NCBI RefSeq assembly: GCF_015693305.1
Contig: NZ_CP065138.1
Location: 1,984,001 to 2,048,000, forward strand
DNA from: Sphingobium sp. Cam5-1
GTDB taxonomy: Bacteria > Pseudomonadota > Alphaproteobacteria > Sphingomonadales > Sphingomonadaceae
Direction of reading: 5' to 3'
Length of the DNA stretch: 64,000 nt
The translations under genes were made by a program, and so were the position numbers. Below are positions 42,675 to 52,266 of the stretch, in pieces. The notes beneath the pieces are model-generated. The model made no database searches, was not told the DNA's origin, and saw nothing but the letters and a program-made list of their open reading frames with translations. Within the stretch, counting starts at the first letter, position 1, and each line of letters starts with the position of its first letter.

Positions 42675-43321
42675 TCGGAGGGCAGGTGCCAGATCTGAAC
42701 AGCGACGAGCCCGACGGACTGGACGAGACTTGGTGCCTGTATGACGGACAGCTCATTGACGACGAGCTCTCTTATGCGCTCTCAGCCTTCAAGGCAGGTG
42801 TGCGCATCATTGTCGTGTCGGACAGTTGTCACAGTGGGAGCGTGGTCAAGACAGCAGCGATGCAAGCGCTTCATGGAAATCTGCTCAACGTCCAAGCGGT
42901 ACTCGCCGCGCGCGCAGTCGGCGACGATAGCGTCTCGTTCGAATTGGTTGATGCGTTCTCCGGGGGCGTTCCGCGTGTGATGCCGCAGGATGTGATGAGC
43001 CGAGTTTATCTAGCCAACAAGGACTTCTACGACGAGATCGGTTCACGCGAAGAACTCAGCGAGGCCAAGAATCACGTCGCCGCGTCGGTCATCCTGCTCT
43101 CAGGCTGCCAAGACTATCAGCTCTCGATGGATGGCCCGTTCAACGGGGCGTTTACAGGGGCGCTGAAGGTCGTTTGGAACGGCGGGAAATACGCTGACGG
43201 ATATGACAAGTTTATTGGCAACATACGAAAATCACTGAACAACCCCACGCAATCGCCTGGCATCTTCCGAATTGGCGCGCGCGACACGGCGTTCGACGCG
43301 CAGCAGCCATTTTTGGTCTGA
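42675..43321 (+). pseudogene. 3' fragment of a caspase-family (C14) gene
   Basis: From about 42677 the frame reads GGQVPDLNSDEPDGLDETWC, then YDGQLIDDELSYA, and keeps the catalytic Cys segment VSDSCHSGSV. It continues to the normal C-terminus (RDTAFDAQQPFLV). The N-terminus and catalytic-His segment (normally SGHGG) are missing; sequence before 42677 is unrelated. Together with the start at 27002 it makes one gene lacking about 65 residues. It could not be active as it stands. Confidence 0.65.
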
Positions 43322-43638
43322 GTGGGCGAATCTCGCAGATCCAGTCAGATCTTACCCAGGAGAAAGTCGTCATTAGCGTCAATAGGTCTGATTGTGTCCG
43401 CCAATTGCACATCCCGTGGTACACGCAACCCCCGGCGAAAATCCAAATCCAAGTTGCTTGCCAAACGGCAGCAAGTCGCGACCCATCGCTCCCAAGCTGA
43501 CACTCCGCAATCGCCCCCTGTCGCCATTGCCGACTCTGGGCGATATCCGAAGTTTGGCATCAACTAGCCTGCTTTCATTGTACCGTTTGGCACGGTCGCC
43601 GTCGTATCCGAATGCGCATCAGGATTTGACCTGTGACT
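43322..43638. other. Stretch between caspase fragment and isopeptidase gene
   Basis: A 72-codon leftward frame (43345-43563, MPNFGYRPESAMATGGD) has only a weak ribosome site and no recognisable family. I checked it and its opposite strand for a lasso precursor (Thr at -2, Gly1, Asp/Glu at 7-9) and found none. It probably holds the isopeptidase terminator. Confidence 0.35.
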
Positions 43639-45762
43639 CTAGCGAATTGGCACCGGCACAGGCGGTTGAGGAGAGCCAGACCGCATGGATCGCCAGCTAC
43701 GATACTGCGGAATCTTGCCGGGATCCGAATCCTCTCGCCCTTGCAACCAGAAGGAAAACCAGTCCAGATTGCGCTCATAGACGGCGAGCCGGTGAATCGG
43801 CTGCCATTTTACATGATATTCGTCGGGATAGACATACATCTCCACCGGCTTGTTCTGCTCGTGAAGGGCACCGAAGGCTTCAAGCGCCAGCCGGAATTCG
43901 TTGTCGGCAAGTTGCATGAGCAGTGGCGCATCAATCCGAGCCGCGTTGCGGGCCAGCGACATATCCCGCCAGAAGTCCGGGTTGTCGTGGGTCGCTGGCG
44001 GATAGCCCATTCCGCGTAGCCATTCCGCCCAGGCGATCCCGCCATAGGTCGCCGTTGTATTGGGCTCCATGCAGCAGGTACTAAGCGCAGCCGCGGCGAA
44101 AGCTTTCGAGTTGATCAAAGCAAAGGCCACGGTCGAAGCGCCGTCACTCAGGCCGGTGATCCCGACGCGTGCGGGATCGACATCGCCGTGATCTACCGCC
44201 ATGTGCACGCCGGTCAGGAGCGAGGATAGAAGGCTGCGGCGTTCGCCCCAATCCTTCTGGTTGGCAGCATTGATCTGGTACCAGGTCCTGAGCTGGGGAA
44301 AGGCCGCCGCGAAGAAGGTGGGCCGCTCGGTGCTGAGGACAGCGAAGCCGCGCTGGGCCAGCAGGAAGATCGGATATTCGTCCCCGGTGCCGCCGCGCAG
44401 GAAGCCGTCGCTGTGATACTGCACGACGACCATCGGCAGTTTCGTTCCTGCCTTGTGACCGGGCGGCAGGATCAGATCGCCCCATGCCTCAAGACCAAGG
44501 TTGTTGTGCCACTTGAGGCGCGTGACGGAGCCCAGGCGAATGCCGGAAAATTCCGGATTTGGGTCAAATATGGTACGCATACGGCCCGTGGTCGTGTCGA
44601 TGGCTACGATCTTGCGCGGCGTCGCGCTGTCCTCGCGCGTGCAGATCAGTTCCGCTCCGGCCATCACGCAGCCGTGCAGCACATCTGTCGTGCGCAATAT
44701 GGGCTTGGGAGGCGAAGCGCCCGGTCGCCAGCGATAAAGCGCGATTGTTTCCTTGGCCCAACCTTCCCGGCGAAGAAAGAGCACCGAGGAACCTTGCCGC
44801 CAGAGCGAGAGAATGCCGCCTGCACAGGCATCGGCATCGCAACGACGACTGCCTTTGCTGTTTGCTACGACCAGTCTGGCGGGTGCCAGCGGTGAACTCT
44901 CCTGACGCTCGAGATAGGCCTTGCTTCCATCTGATCCGATCGCTTTCGGATCGATCGGCATATCAGCGGGCGCCGCATGCGACACCGCAGCCTGCTCAGC
45001 GGCTGTCGCCGGCGTGAAGGACCCGGTACGCAGATCGATGGCCCTCACGTCCAGCGCATCAGTTGCCGGGGTCATCGGCCGCGCGGAGATCTCCGGTGAA
45101 ATTCGTCGATCATACAGCCACCCCGACTGACCTTCGCGATCGATCGCAGCTTGCACGGCTGCCGCGCCTTTTCGTGTGCCGTAGAGCAGCCGTAGCCCAT
45201 CACTGCTCCAGGCCACCGCTTCCACGTCAACGGCAGATCGCGTGACGGTGCGCGCACCGCTGCCATCGGCCTGTGCGACCCATGCCTGGGTCGCGCCGTT
45301 GTCGCGCCGCAGATAGGCTATCATGCGGCCGTCTGGAGACCAGGACGGCACAATGGTACGCGTGGCACCGCTCGGCAGGTAGAAGCCGCGCTGCACGTCC
45401 ATGATCTTGATGAGTTCGCCGCCCCGATCGACGATGCTCGGTGGACCGCCCCCCGTGAGCCTGCTGACGACCAGCGCTCGGCAATAGGTGTTCGTCGCAA
45501 GATCGGCGCGGTTGATGATATAGGCGATGCGGTCGCCATCCGGCGAGACCGCGAAGGGGCTCGGGCCATTGAAAACTGCGGAGTCGGGGTCGCCAATCTC
45601 GCGGAGCTGGATAAGGTCTGCTGCTGTGAGGTCGCGCTTCCCTGTCCTGACGGGGGCTTCATCCGAAGGTAGAACGTCGTCGCAGTTTGCCTGCGCCGTT
45701 ATGGGAAACAGCAGGCACAAGGCCGCAAAACCAAGGCGGTAACAGAAGTTCACGCTTACCAT
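43639..45762 (-). CDS. Lasso-peptide isopeptidase, Atxe2-type (S9 family)
   Basis: 707 residues with a signal peptide (FAALCLLFPITAQA), then the typical start of this group (CDDVLPSDE, then LTAADLIQLREIGDP). A beta-propeller domain (NRADLATNTYC, WSPDGRMIAYLRR) leads into a C-terminal alpha/beta hydrolase. The triad is Ser539 (GITGLSDGAST), Asp620 (LADNEF) and His650 (DEYHVKW). Their spacings match AtxE2 as I recall it (Ser527, Asp610, His638). These enzymes open the macrolactam of a lasso peptide. It overlaps the TonB receptor gene by 7 bp, last in the sigma/FecR/receptor operon. No precursor lies beside it; the only lasso operon in the window is 20 kb away. Confidence 0.85.
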   Translation of the reverse strand: MVSVNFCYRLGFAALCLLFPITAQANCDDVLPSDEAPVRTGKRDLTAADLIQLREIGDPDSAVFNGPSPFAVSPDGDRIAYIINRADLATNTYCRALVVSRLTGGGPPSIVDRGGELIKIMDVQRGFYLPSGATRTIVPSWSPDGRMIAYLRRDNGATQAWVAQADGSGARTVTRSAVDVEAVAWSSDGLRLLYGTRKGAAAVQAAIDREGQSGWLYDRRISPEISARPMTPATDALDVRAIDLRTGSFTPATAAEQAAVSHAAPADMPIDPKAIGSDGSKAYLERQESSPLAPARLVVANSKGSRRCDADACAGGILSLWRQGSSVLFLRREGWAKETIALYRWRPGASPPKPILRTTDVLHGCVMAGAELICTREDSATPRKIVAIDTTTGRMRTIFDPNPEFSGIRLGSVTRLKWHNNLGLEAWGDLILPPGHKAGTKLPMVVVQYHSDGFLRGGTGDEYPIFLLAQRGFAVLSTERPTFFAAAFPQLRTWYQINAANQKDWGERRSLLSSLLTGVHMAVDHGDVDPARVGITGLSDGASTVAFALINSKAFAAAALSTCCMEPNTTATYGGIAWAEWLRGMGYPPATHDNPDFWRDMSLARNAARIDAPLLMQLADNEFRLALEAFGALHEQNKPVEMYVYPDEYHVKWQPIHRLAVYERNLDWFSFWLQGREDSDPGKIPQYRSWRSMRSGSPQPPVPVPIR

Positions 45763-48326
45763 TGCCGGGTGATCCCGAAGGCGATCATCCGGCCGATCGG
45801 TGAATAGTTGGTCGAGTCATAAGGCGTGTCGTAGGGTATCGAGGTCGCGATCGGATCAGGCTTGTCGTTAAACAGGTTCTGGACCGACAGGCTGAACTCG
45901 AGTCCGCCGAGCGGGGCATCTGGATCGGCCCGATAGCGCGCAGTGAGATCGAGCGTGGTCATGCTTCCGATGCTCACAGCCGATGTCGAGCGTGTGTCGC
46001 TGACTCCCCCGGTATAGTTGGCGTTGGCCGCCAGCGTCAGGTTCCCACCGGTCCAGGCGACTGCCGCCTGTCCTCGCCAATGGGGCGGATTGAAGATCGC
46101 GCCGGCAAGGTCATAGGTTGGCTGATCTGCGCTGAGTTGCTGGTCGCTTTCGAGATAGGCGAGGTCCAGCGAGAGGCGCAGTTGCTGGTTCTGTGCTATC
46201 GCGGCACTGTAACTCGCCAGGACATCGACGCCCCGTGCGCGCTGGCGTCCCGCATTGAGATTGGCATTGTCGACGATGGCGACGACGTTCGCCGGATCAT
46301 AGGGCACCCCGGTGATGTTGAGGAACGTGCCCGCACTGGCGATGGCTGCGGTCTGCGCGGTCTCGCTCGGGTTGAAGATGATCTGGTCCTGATAGATGGG
46401 ATTGCTCAGCGCCTGGGACAGCAGAGTGATCGGCGCGACGATCCGGTCGCGATAGCGCACGGTAAAATAGCTGATTTCGAGGCTTGCTCCGGGCAAAGCA
46501 CGTGGATGCAGGGCAAGCGTGGTCGACCACGTCGTCGCCTTTTCCGGCTTGAGGTCGGGATTGCCGCCAAGGATGAGAATAGCCCCGGCCGTCGCTGACG
46601 TCCCCGTCGCGCCCAGGGCTGCGGAAGGAAACAGGTAGACCGCGCGGGGCTGGTACTGCTGATAGAGCGTTGGCGCGCGGAAGGATTTTCCCCAGCTTCC
46701 CTTCAGGCTGATGTCGGGCGTCATGGCCCATGACAGGCCGAGCTTGGGCGTGGCCACATCGCCGATGCCGGGGTAGCGCTCATAGCGCAGAGCGGCACTG
46801 GCATCGACTTTCGTCGCAAGCGGCAGATTCTGGCCCGGGCCGATCAAGGGGAGGCTGAGTTCCCCAAAGGCGAACAGATTGTCCTGGGACGCGATTGTGT
46901 TGACTGCGCTTCCGGTCCCGACGAACCGCCGGAAGCCGATGTCACGATAGCCGCCGCCAATGGCGATCTTGGCGATTCCGCCCGGCAGACGGAAGAGATC
47001 GCCATTGGCATCGATCTCGACCGACTTGGCGGTGTTGCGATAGAAGCTGGGACCGGAATCGCTGCACACCGTCAGAGCGCATTCGACTTGATGATAGTCG
47101 ACCCGTTCCCTGCCGTAGGTTCCACCAAGCGCAATCTGCCAGTCGCCGGACAGATCGAGCGTAAGGGTCGGCGCGACGCCGAAGGACTTGTCGACGGACG
47201 AGAAGGTCGCCTTGCCTTCATCGAGATCGCCACCTGCCACCGTCGGAAATGTCAGGTCGCTCCAGCGGATATTGTAGAGCCCGTCGACCGAGAAGGTGAG
47301 GCCGCCGCCCAGGTCCTGGTGTCCGCTGGCTACGACGCTGTGATGACGCAGTGCCGGGAACAGATCAAGGCCCGGGGAGCGTGTCGCGGCATAAGACCGC
47401 TGGCTCGCGCGGATAGCGGTGTTGCTGCCATATTCATAGGCGGCGAACAGACCGCCTGATGCCCATTTGCGCCCGGCCAGTGCGCCATATTGCTGCTGGA
47501 AATCACCGCCGTCTGTGGTTCTGGCGAGGCGAACGCTGGTTTCCAGGCCATCATAGTCACGGCGCAGGATGATGTTGGCTACCCCCGCGACCGCATCGGA
47601 GCCGTAGATCGCCGAGGCGCCGTCCGGAACGACCTCGATGCGGTCGACCGCCGCGACGGGAATGCCCGAAACATCGACGCTCTGCCGGACAGCTGTGTAG
47701 GCGAGACGCCGGCCGTTGAGCAGCGTCAAGGTCGCATCGCTCCCAAGGCCGCGCAGATTGATGGACGAGCCCCCGCCAACATCGACACCGCTGGCATCGG
47801 GGACGTTCATGCCGATGCCGGGGTTCTGCCCGCCTCCGAAGCTTTGCGGGATACGGCGGACGACATCGCCCAGGCCTGCTTGGCCGGAATCGCGTATCTC
47901 TTCCTGGCCGATCCGGACAACCGGCGAAGCAATCGCGGCCCCGCGCAGTCGGCTTCCCGTGACGACGATATCCTGCGGGTTGCTTGCAGGGCGGTTGTCG
48001 CTGCCGACGCGGCCCTGCCGCACGACGAAGCCACCATCGATGCGAGTATAGGTCAGCCCGGATTGATCGAGCAGGATGCGCAGCGCTTCTTCGATCGTAT
48101 AGGTTCCGTGAAGCGCCGGGGCCTGCTTGTTCGCGACAACCGTGCTGTCGGCGAGCACGGTGATGCCGGATTGAAGTGCCAGCGCCTTGAGCGATTCGCT
48201 CAAGCCCTGCGCTGGCACTTCAACGGAATGGCGCTTTACGTCTTGTCCTCGTGCGACCGAAGGGCCCGCCACCAGCGCCACGGCGGCGATGCTGTTGAAC
48301 AGATAACTCGCGTGAAATCGAACCAT
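45756..48326 (-). CDS. FecA-type TonB-dependent receptor with STN domain
   Basis: 856 residues: signal peptide, then an STN signalling domain at about residues 33-102 (VEVPAQGLSESLKALALQSG, then GTYTIEEALRILL). A TonB box DIVVTGSR follows at 119-126, then the plug (INLRGLGSDATLTLLNGRRL) and a 22-strand-type barrel ending in FGITRQW. The STN domain talks to the FecR-type protein across the periplasm. With the isopeptidase overlapping its 3' end and the sigma pair upstream, it most likely imports a lasso peptide and reports its presence. Confidence 0.88.
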   Translation of the reverse strand: MVRFHASYLFNSIAAVALVAGPSVARGQDVKRHSVEVPAQGLSESLKALALQSGITVLADSTVVANKQAPALHGTYTIEEALRILLDQSGLTYTRIDGGFVVRQGRVGSDNRPASNPQDIVVTGSRLRGAAIASPVVRIGQEEIRDSGQAGLGDVVRRIPQSFGGGQNPGIGMNVPDASGVDVGGGSSINLRGLGSDATLTLLNGRRLAYTAVRQSVDVSGIPVAAVDRIEVVPDGASAIYGSDAVAGVANIILRRDYDGLETSVRLARTTDGGDFQQQYGALAGRKWASGGLFAAYEYGSNTAIRASQRSYAATRSPGLDLFPALRHHSVVASGHQDLGGGLTFSVDGLYNIRWSDLTFPTVAGGDLDEGKATFSSVDKSFGVAPTLTLDLSGDWQIALGGTYGRERVDYHQVECALTVCSDSGPSFYRNTAKSVEIDANGDLFRLPGGIAKIAIGGGYRDIGFRRFVGTGSAVNTIASQDNLFAFGELSLPLIGPGQNLPLATKVDASAALRYERYPGIGDVATPKLGLSWAMTPDISLKGSWGKSFRAPTLYQQYQPRAVYLFPSAALGATGTSATAGAILILGGNPDLKPEKATTWSTTLALHPRALPGASLEISYFTVRYRDRIVAPITLLSQALSNPIYQDQIIFNPSETAQTAAIASAGTFLNITGVPYDPANVVAIVDNANLNAGRQRARGVDVLASYSAAIAQNQQLRLSLDLAYLESDQQLSADQPTYDLAGAIFNPPHWRGQAAVAWTGGNLTLAANANYTGGVSDTRSTSAVSIGSMTTLDLTARYRADPDAPLGGLEFSLSVQNLFNDKPDPIATSIPYDTPYDSTNYSPIGRMIAFGITRQW

Positions 48327-48427
48327 TGCTATGTGTCTCCCCCCTGGCCACGACGTGGCTGGTTGGCGGGGAGACGCCGGGGACTGAAAACCCCCGACAG
48401 GTTTTTTCAGCGAAGGGCTAAGGTGTC

Positions 48428-49417
48428 CTACGAACCGGGACGCAGAAGGATCACACCCGGATCCGATCGGTCGATGCTGAGTCCAAACGTTGCCGCCACG
48501 GCCTGAGCGAAGGCGTCTGGATCGCGCACCTGGAATGCCCCGGTGACAGAAAAGCGAGCCAGATCAGGCTCGGCAAGGCGTATCTGGATGCGGTTGTAAC
48601 GATTGATGGCGGCGACGGCCTCGCCAAGCGGGCTGCCGTCGAGCGCCAGCATGCCGGAAACCCATTGGGTTTCGCCCACCGGCGTCGGATGGGGGATCTC
48701 AGCATTGTCCAGGGCTACCGTCTGCCCTGCGGCAAGCGTTCGGCCCGGACGGGAGGCGGCGCTGCCCGTGCTGGTGAGATCGACCCGTCCCTCGAGCACC
48801 GCAATTACGGGACTTCCGCTTACGACGCTGACGTCGAACAGTGTGCTGCGCGCAGCGACAGTTCCGCCGGGAACCTCAACGGTGAAGGGGCGCTTGCTGT
48901 CCTGTGCAACGCGAAAGCGCGCGCGGCCCCGCTCCAGCGAGACGCGGCGTTCGCCCGCGGAAAGGGAGACATGGACGCGCGTGGCGGTGTCGAGTGTGAG
49001 CTGCGATCCGTCCGCTAGCGATACAGTCCTGATTTCGCCGAGCGCGGTTTCATAAGTTGCGGCTTGTGCCGGTGCGACGAGCGTAAAGGGTGCCCCGTAT
49101 CGCACCAGGCCGACCGTTCCGATGCCGAGAAGCACGACGACGCCAAGGCTGGCGGCCGCGACATGGGTGCTGTGCCGCATCAGGAAAGGCGCGCGAACCA
49201 ATTTTCGGGTCCGGCCGACTTCGCTACCGGTAAGCCCCCCACTGTCCGCCCAGTGCAGCTCTATCTGCTCATAGGCGATCCGGTGGCGGCGATCGGCGGC
49301 AATCCAGGCGGCAAAGGCCTGCTCGACCTCCGGGCCGGGATGCTGCTGGCGGCGCACCAGCCAATCGCCGGCGGTATCATGGATACGACGTGGAATCGGG
49401 CCGGGCGCTTCAGTCAT
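48428..49417 (-). CDS. FecR-type anti-sigma regulator
   Basis: 329 residues. The N-terminal cytoplasmic part (residues about 1-80) has the DUF4880-like pattern (DTAGDWLVRRQQHPGPEVEQ, then FAAWIAADRRHRIAYEQI). One membrane span follows near residue 90 (AAASLGVVVLLGIGTVGLV). The periplasmic FecR domain follows (YETALGEIRTVSLADGSQL, then SLERGRARFRVA) and ends with an STN-like fold. It holds the sigma factor until the receptor signals. Overlaps the sigma gene by 8 bp. Confidence 0.9.
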   Translation of the reverse strand: MTEAPGPIPRRIHDTAGDWLVRRQQHPGPEVEQAFAAWIAADRRHRIAYEQIELHWADSGGLTGSEVGRTRKLVRAPFLMRHSTHVAAASLGVVVLLGIGTVGLVRYGAPFTLVAPAQAATYETALGEIRTVSLADGSQLTLDTATRVHVSLSAGERRVSLERGRARFRVAQDSKRPFTVEVPGGTVAARSTLFDVSVVSGSPVIAVLEGRVDLTSTGSAASRPGRTLAAGQTVALDNAEIPHPTPVGETQWVSGMLALDGSPLGEAVAAINRYNRIQIRLAEPDLARFSVTGAFQVRDPDAFAQAVAATFGLSIDRSDPGVILLRPGS

Positions 49418-49985
49418 GGTGGCGAAGGTGCCGCCCGAGTTGCTTGATTGCCCGGCTCATCTGCTTTTCCACGCCTCGCACGCTCAGCCCCGTCTGTTCC
49501 GCGATTTCCGCGTAACTATAGCCATCGAGGCGGCAAGCGAGAAATATTTGCCGGGTCAGCGGCTTGAGACGCAGGACGGCCTGTTCGATGCGGGCGAGGC
49601 GGTCGCGCGCCTCCAGGGAGGCGACAGGATCTCCGTCGCCTATTTCGACATCGTCGATCGACACATGCTGGGCCTGATGTGTGCGGACGGCGGCGCGCGC
49701 CTCGTCGAGCAGGAGATTATGGGCCGCCTGGCGCAGATAGGCGCCGGGGGCATTGAGGGATACGGCATCAGTCTCCGCGCGTGCGACCAGGCGGGCAAAG
49801 ACCTGCTGGACGATATCCTCGGCGCGATCATCGGCAGTTCGGCGATGGAGGAAGCGCATGAGGCCCGGCCGTTCTGTCCGGTAAAGATCGTCCACACAGA
49901 TCGGGGCTGCCACCCGGTCATCGGCAGGTGGCAGCGGATCGCCCTCGTCCAGCGGCACGCGGGCCGTGCCTAGCGCGGGCCGCAT
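49410..49985 (-). CDS. ECF sigma factor, FecI type
   Basis: The open frame reaches 50207, but a normal FecI-size protein (191 aa) starts at the ATG at 49985. A later GTG is also possible, and ribosome sites are weak. Sigma-2 is visible in DDLYRTERPGLMRFLHRRT and RAEDIVQQVFARL, and sigma-4 in RLKPLTRQIFLACRLDG and SYAEIAEQTGLSVRGVEKQM. It would direct transcription of this operon, and perhaps of the lasso operon, when the receptor is occupied. The next gene upstream is more than 1 kb away. Confidence 0.85.
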   Translation of the reverse strand: MRPALGTARVPLDEGDPLPPADDRVAAPICVDDLYRTERPGLMRFLHRRTADDRAEDIVQQVFARLVARAETDAVSLNAPGAYLRQAAHNLLLDEARAAVRTHQAQHVSIDDVEIGDGDPVASLEARDRLARIEQAVLRLKPLTRQIFLACRLDGYSYAEIAEQTGLSVRGVEKQMSRAIKQLGRHLRHHD

Positions 49986-51045
49986 GTCTTGTGACGTAGT
50001 GCGCCGATCATGGCCTGGGATCGCATCGATCTCATCTCCTCGCAGCGGGCGAGGCGGTGCCGGCAGGAAGCCGGGTGTTGAGAACATGCACGAGAACATG
50101 CGCCAACGCCTTTGGCCGCGAACGGCTTGGACATGCGCGTCGGCCACCCGGCCGAATGATGGCGGATCCATTTTATCTCGCACGAGGTTCTCACGCCTCG
50201 GCGCCATGCGTCGACGGCGCCCGGATAGATTACTGCTGGTACGCCGAGACGCAAGCCCTGCAAAAAAGAGCTTAAGTTCAAGATCATTGGGAGGCGTCGG
50301 AGGTATTCACCGACAAGGTCATTCTTGGAGGCAGAACCCAAAAAAGCGCTATTCCCCGATAGCGATGTTGAGGGCCGATCAGATCAGGCGACCGCCTCAA
50401 ATCTTTTGCGCGGGATGATCGAAAACAGCCCCAGCCCGGGACCACAGGGCTTCTTCTTGCACCGCTCCCAGTCGAAGACGAGATTCTTCGATACGTTGAG
50501 GTAGCGGACCACGATCATTCGAACTGAGCATTCGGCGGGAAATCGGCGTTGTAGCGGTTAGCGGATTTGCAATGGTTGAAGGATGTGTGGGGTTCAGTGT
50601 GGGGCTGGCGGACGTGAAAATATTTTATATCAATAATTCAGTTCGTTAGTAGGCCTCCAAAATCCCTCCCGCTCCGCCACCCAGTCTCAAAACATTGAGA
50701 ATGTCAGGGAATTTTCCGCCACGCGGCGCTATTCCGCGCGCTTTTGTCTGACAGCACCCGTTCGACAGCGAGCGCATGGGTGAAGCCTCGCATCGCGAAG
50801 GCTCCCTTGGGGCCTGGCTGAACCACGCGGGCAGGCTACCGGCTGTAAGATCTACAGCATGTGCCGACCCTAGTCCGTTTGAGGGATGACGAATTTCGCG
50901 CCACGCTCAATCAAATGCTCTCGGGCACCGTAGTTGCGCCAGCTGCCCCCTGAATATGCGTCGCCGCCGACAAGGCTCCCGTTCATAGGTCCGGCGGCAT
51001 CAATATCCGTCGCGTCCAGAAAACATTAAGGGAAGAGGTGTCCAG
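49986..51045. other. Gene-poor stretch between sigma gene and oxidoreductase remnants
   Basis: No intact gene found on either strand, including no lasso precursor. A 44-codon leftward frame at 50384-50518 (MIVVRYLNVSKNLVFDW) has no assignable family. A second leftward tail near 50872-51000 (GSWRNYGAREHLIERGAKFV) looks like a decayed C-terminus. The DNA around 50560-50660 is AT-rich and precedes the tRNA-Ser-like 3' end. This looks like an element boundary. Confidence 0.45.
50661..50679 (+). other. tRNA-Ser 3'-end-like sequence, candidate attachment site
   Basis: AATCCCTCCCGCTCCGCCA reads like the T-loop edge, acceptor stem and CCA of a bacterial tRNA-Ser, but the rest of the tRNA is absent. 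Integrases that use tRNA 3' ends leave such a partial copy at the far end of the element. The intact tRNA-Ser would lie outside the window. Confidence 0.4.
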
Positions 51046-51790
51046 ATGCTCGCTGCGGAATTAACGCCCGGCACCGAACCGCAGAACATGATGGCCGAGG
51101 CCATCGCCATCCTCGATCCGGTCGTCGCCCTGCTGAGCCTGGTGCCGATCACTGGCGATCGCACGCTCCTCGCTGAATATGGCCCGGCGATCGAAGGTGC
51201 CCGCGAGATGCTCGTCCCGGCACCCCCGGGACAGGAGCCGGCCGCGGCCGACGAAGCCGCAGCGGCCAAAGTCCGCGAGCTCCTGCTGGCGGCCATGCGG
51301 CGCGGCCAGCGCCCGTTGATCCAGACACCCGATCGGGCACTGTTCCACGAGATGGCCCGCCTCGCCACCGGGACGGACATGCCGGAACCGTCGATCCCCG
51401 TCGGGCTCCAGCATGCCGGTTTCGTGACCGACACCCGGGTACACCAGCGGAGCGGATGCCCCCGGCCAATCTCAAGGTGATGGTCGTCGGCGCGGGCATG
51501 ATCGGCATCAACGCAGCGATCAAACTCCAGCAGGCTGGCTACTCCTACCAGCTGATCGAGGCCGAATCCGACGTCGGCGGCACCTGGCTGACCAACACCT
51601 ATCCCGGCGCCGCGGTTGATACGGAGAGCCGGATCTATTCCTATTCGTTTGAGCCGAACTCGGCCTGGTCGCGCTATTTCCCGACGGGTCCGGAACTCCT
51701 AACCTACCTGAACAAGATGGTCCACAAATATGGCGTTCGCGACAAGATCGCGTTCCAAACGTGCGTGTCCAGCGTGGAGCGGAGCGAACT
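51046..51790 (+). pseudogene. Flavin monooxygenase (Baeyer-Villiger type), frameshifted and truncated
   Basis: The first frame (51046-51480) is the N-terminal extension of Baeyer-Villiger-like monooxygenases and ends at VTDTRVHQ. The following part is one frame off: LKVMVVGAGMIGINAAIK (FAD motif), then DVGGTWLTNTYPGAAVD and IYSYSFEPN. Homology ends near 51785. So the gene has one frameshift at about 51455 and a lost C-terminus. It could have acted on cyclic ketones. Confidence 0.75.
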
Positions 51791-52113
51791 ATGGCGATCC
51801 AGAAGAGGTCTGGATGACGAATGCCGCCGGATCGCGGCGTGTCGAGATGCCGGACGACCTGGTCAGTCCGCCGCCGACCCCCTTTCCCGTCGCGGAACTG
51901 ATCCGGACGGCGATGGACCGCTGGCACACCAGCGGCTTCGACATTCCGCCCTATGCGCGCCTGTTCGGCGAGATGAAGGCGAGAATAGAAGGCCGCGAGC
52001 CGACCCTTCCAGAGCGGGCAGCGACCTTCGACGACGCGGTTCGCGGTCAGGCCGTCCCCGACGCCATCCGCCTGTCATCCAGGAGATCGCAATGGCAGGC
52101 CATTTCTACATAA
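51790..52113 (+). pseudogene. C-terminal fragment of an oxidoreductase, possibly Gfo/Idh/MocA type
   Basis: The frame reads EEVWMTNAAGSRRVEMPDD, then ARLFGEMKARIEGREPTLP and FDDAVRGQAVPDAIRLSS. The end resembles the C-termini of Gfo/Idh/MocA oxidoreductases. It is joined directly to the broken monooxygenase gene and has no start of its own. The assignment is tentative. Confidence 0.35.
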
Positions 52114-52266
52114 GTTCGCCCAACGTCATCGCGGACGCCAAGGGGCGCAGGTTCGGAGTCACAACGGCCCGGTGAGCTATAGCAGGGGCCAAAATGATAA
52201 GCTGGCGGCGCAGGATGAATATTCACGATGCAGCATCCCGCCGCAAATTATGAAGAGGAACGCAAG

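Noticed and set aside
43345..43563. 72-codon leftward frame considered as a second lasso precursor or a small immunity gene
   Set aside because: No Thr at -2 before a Gly with Asp/Glu at core 7-9, a weak ribosome site, and no family resemblance.
50207..51045. Stretch upstream of the sigma factor searched for a lasso precursor, as many clusters have one here
   Set aside because: No short frame with leader Thr, core Gly1 and a ring Asp/Glu was found on either strand.
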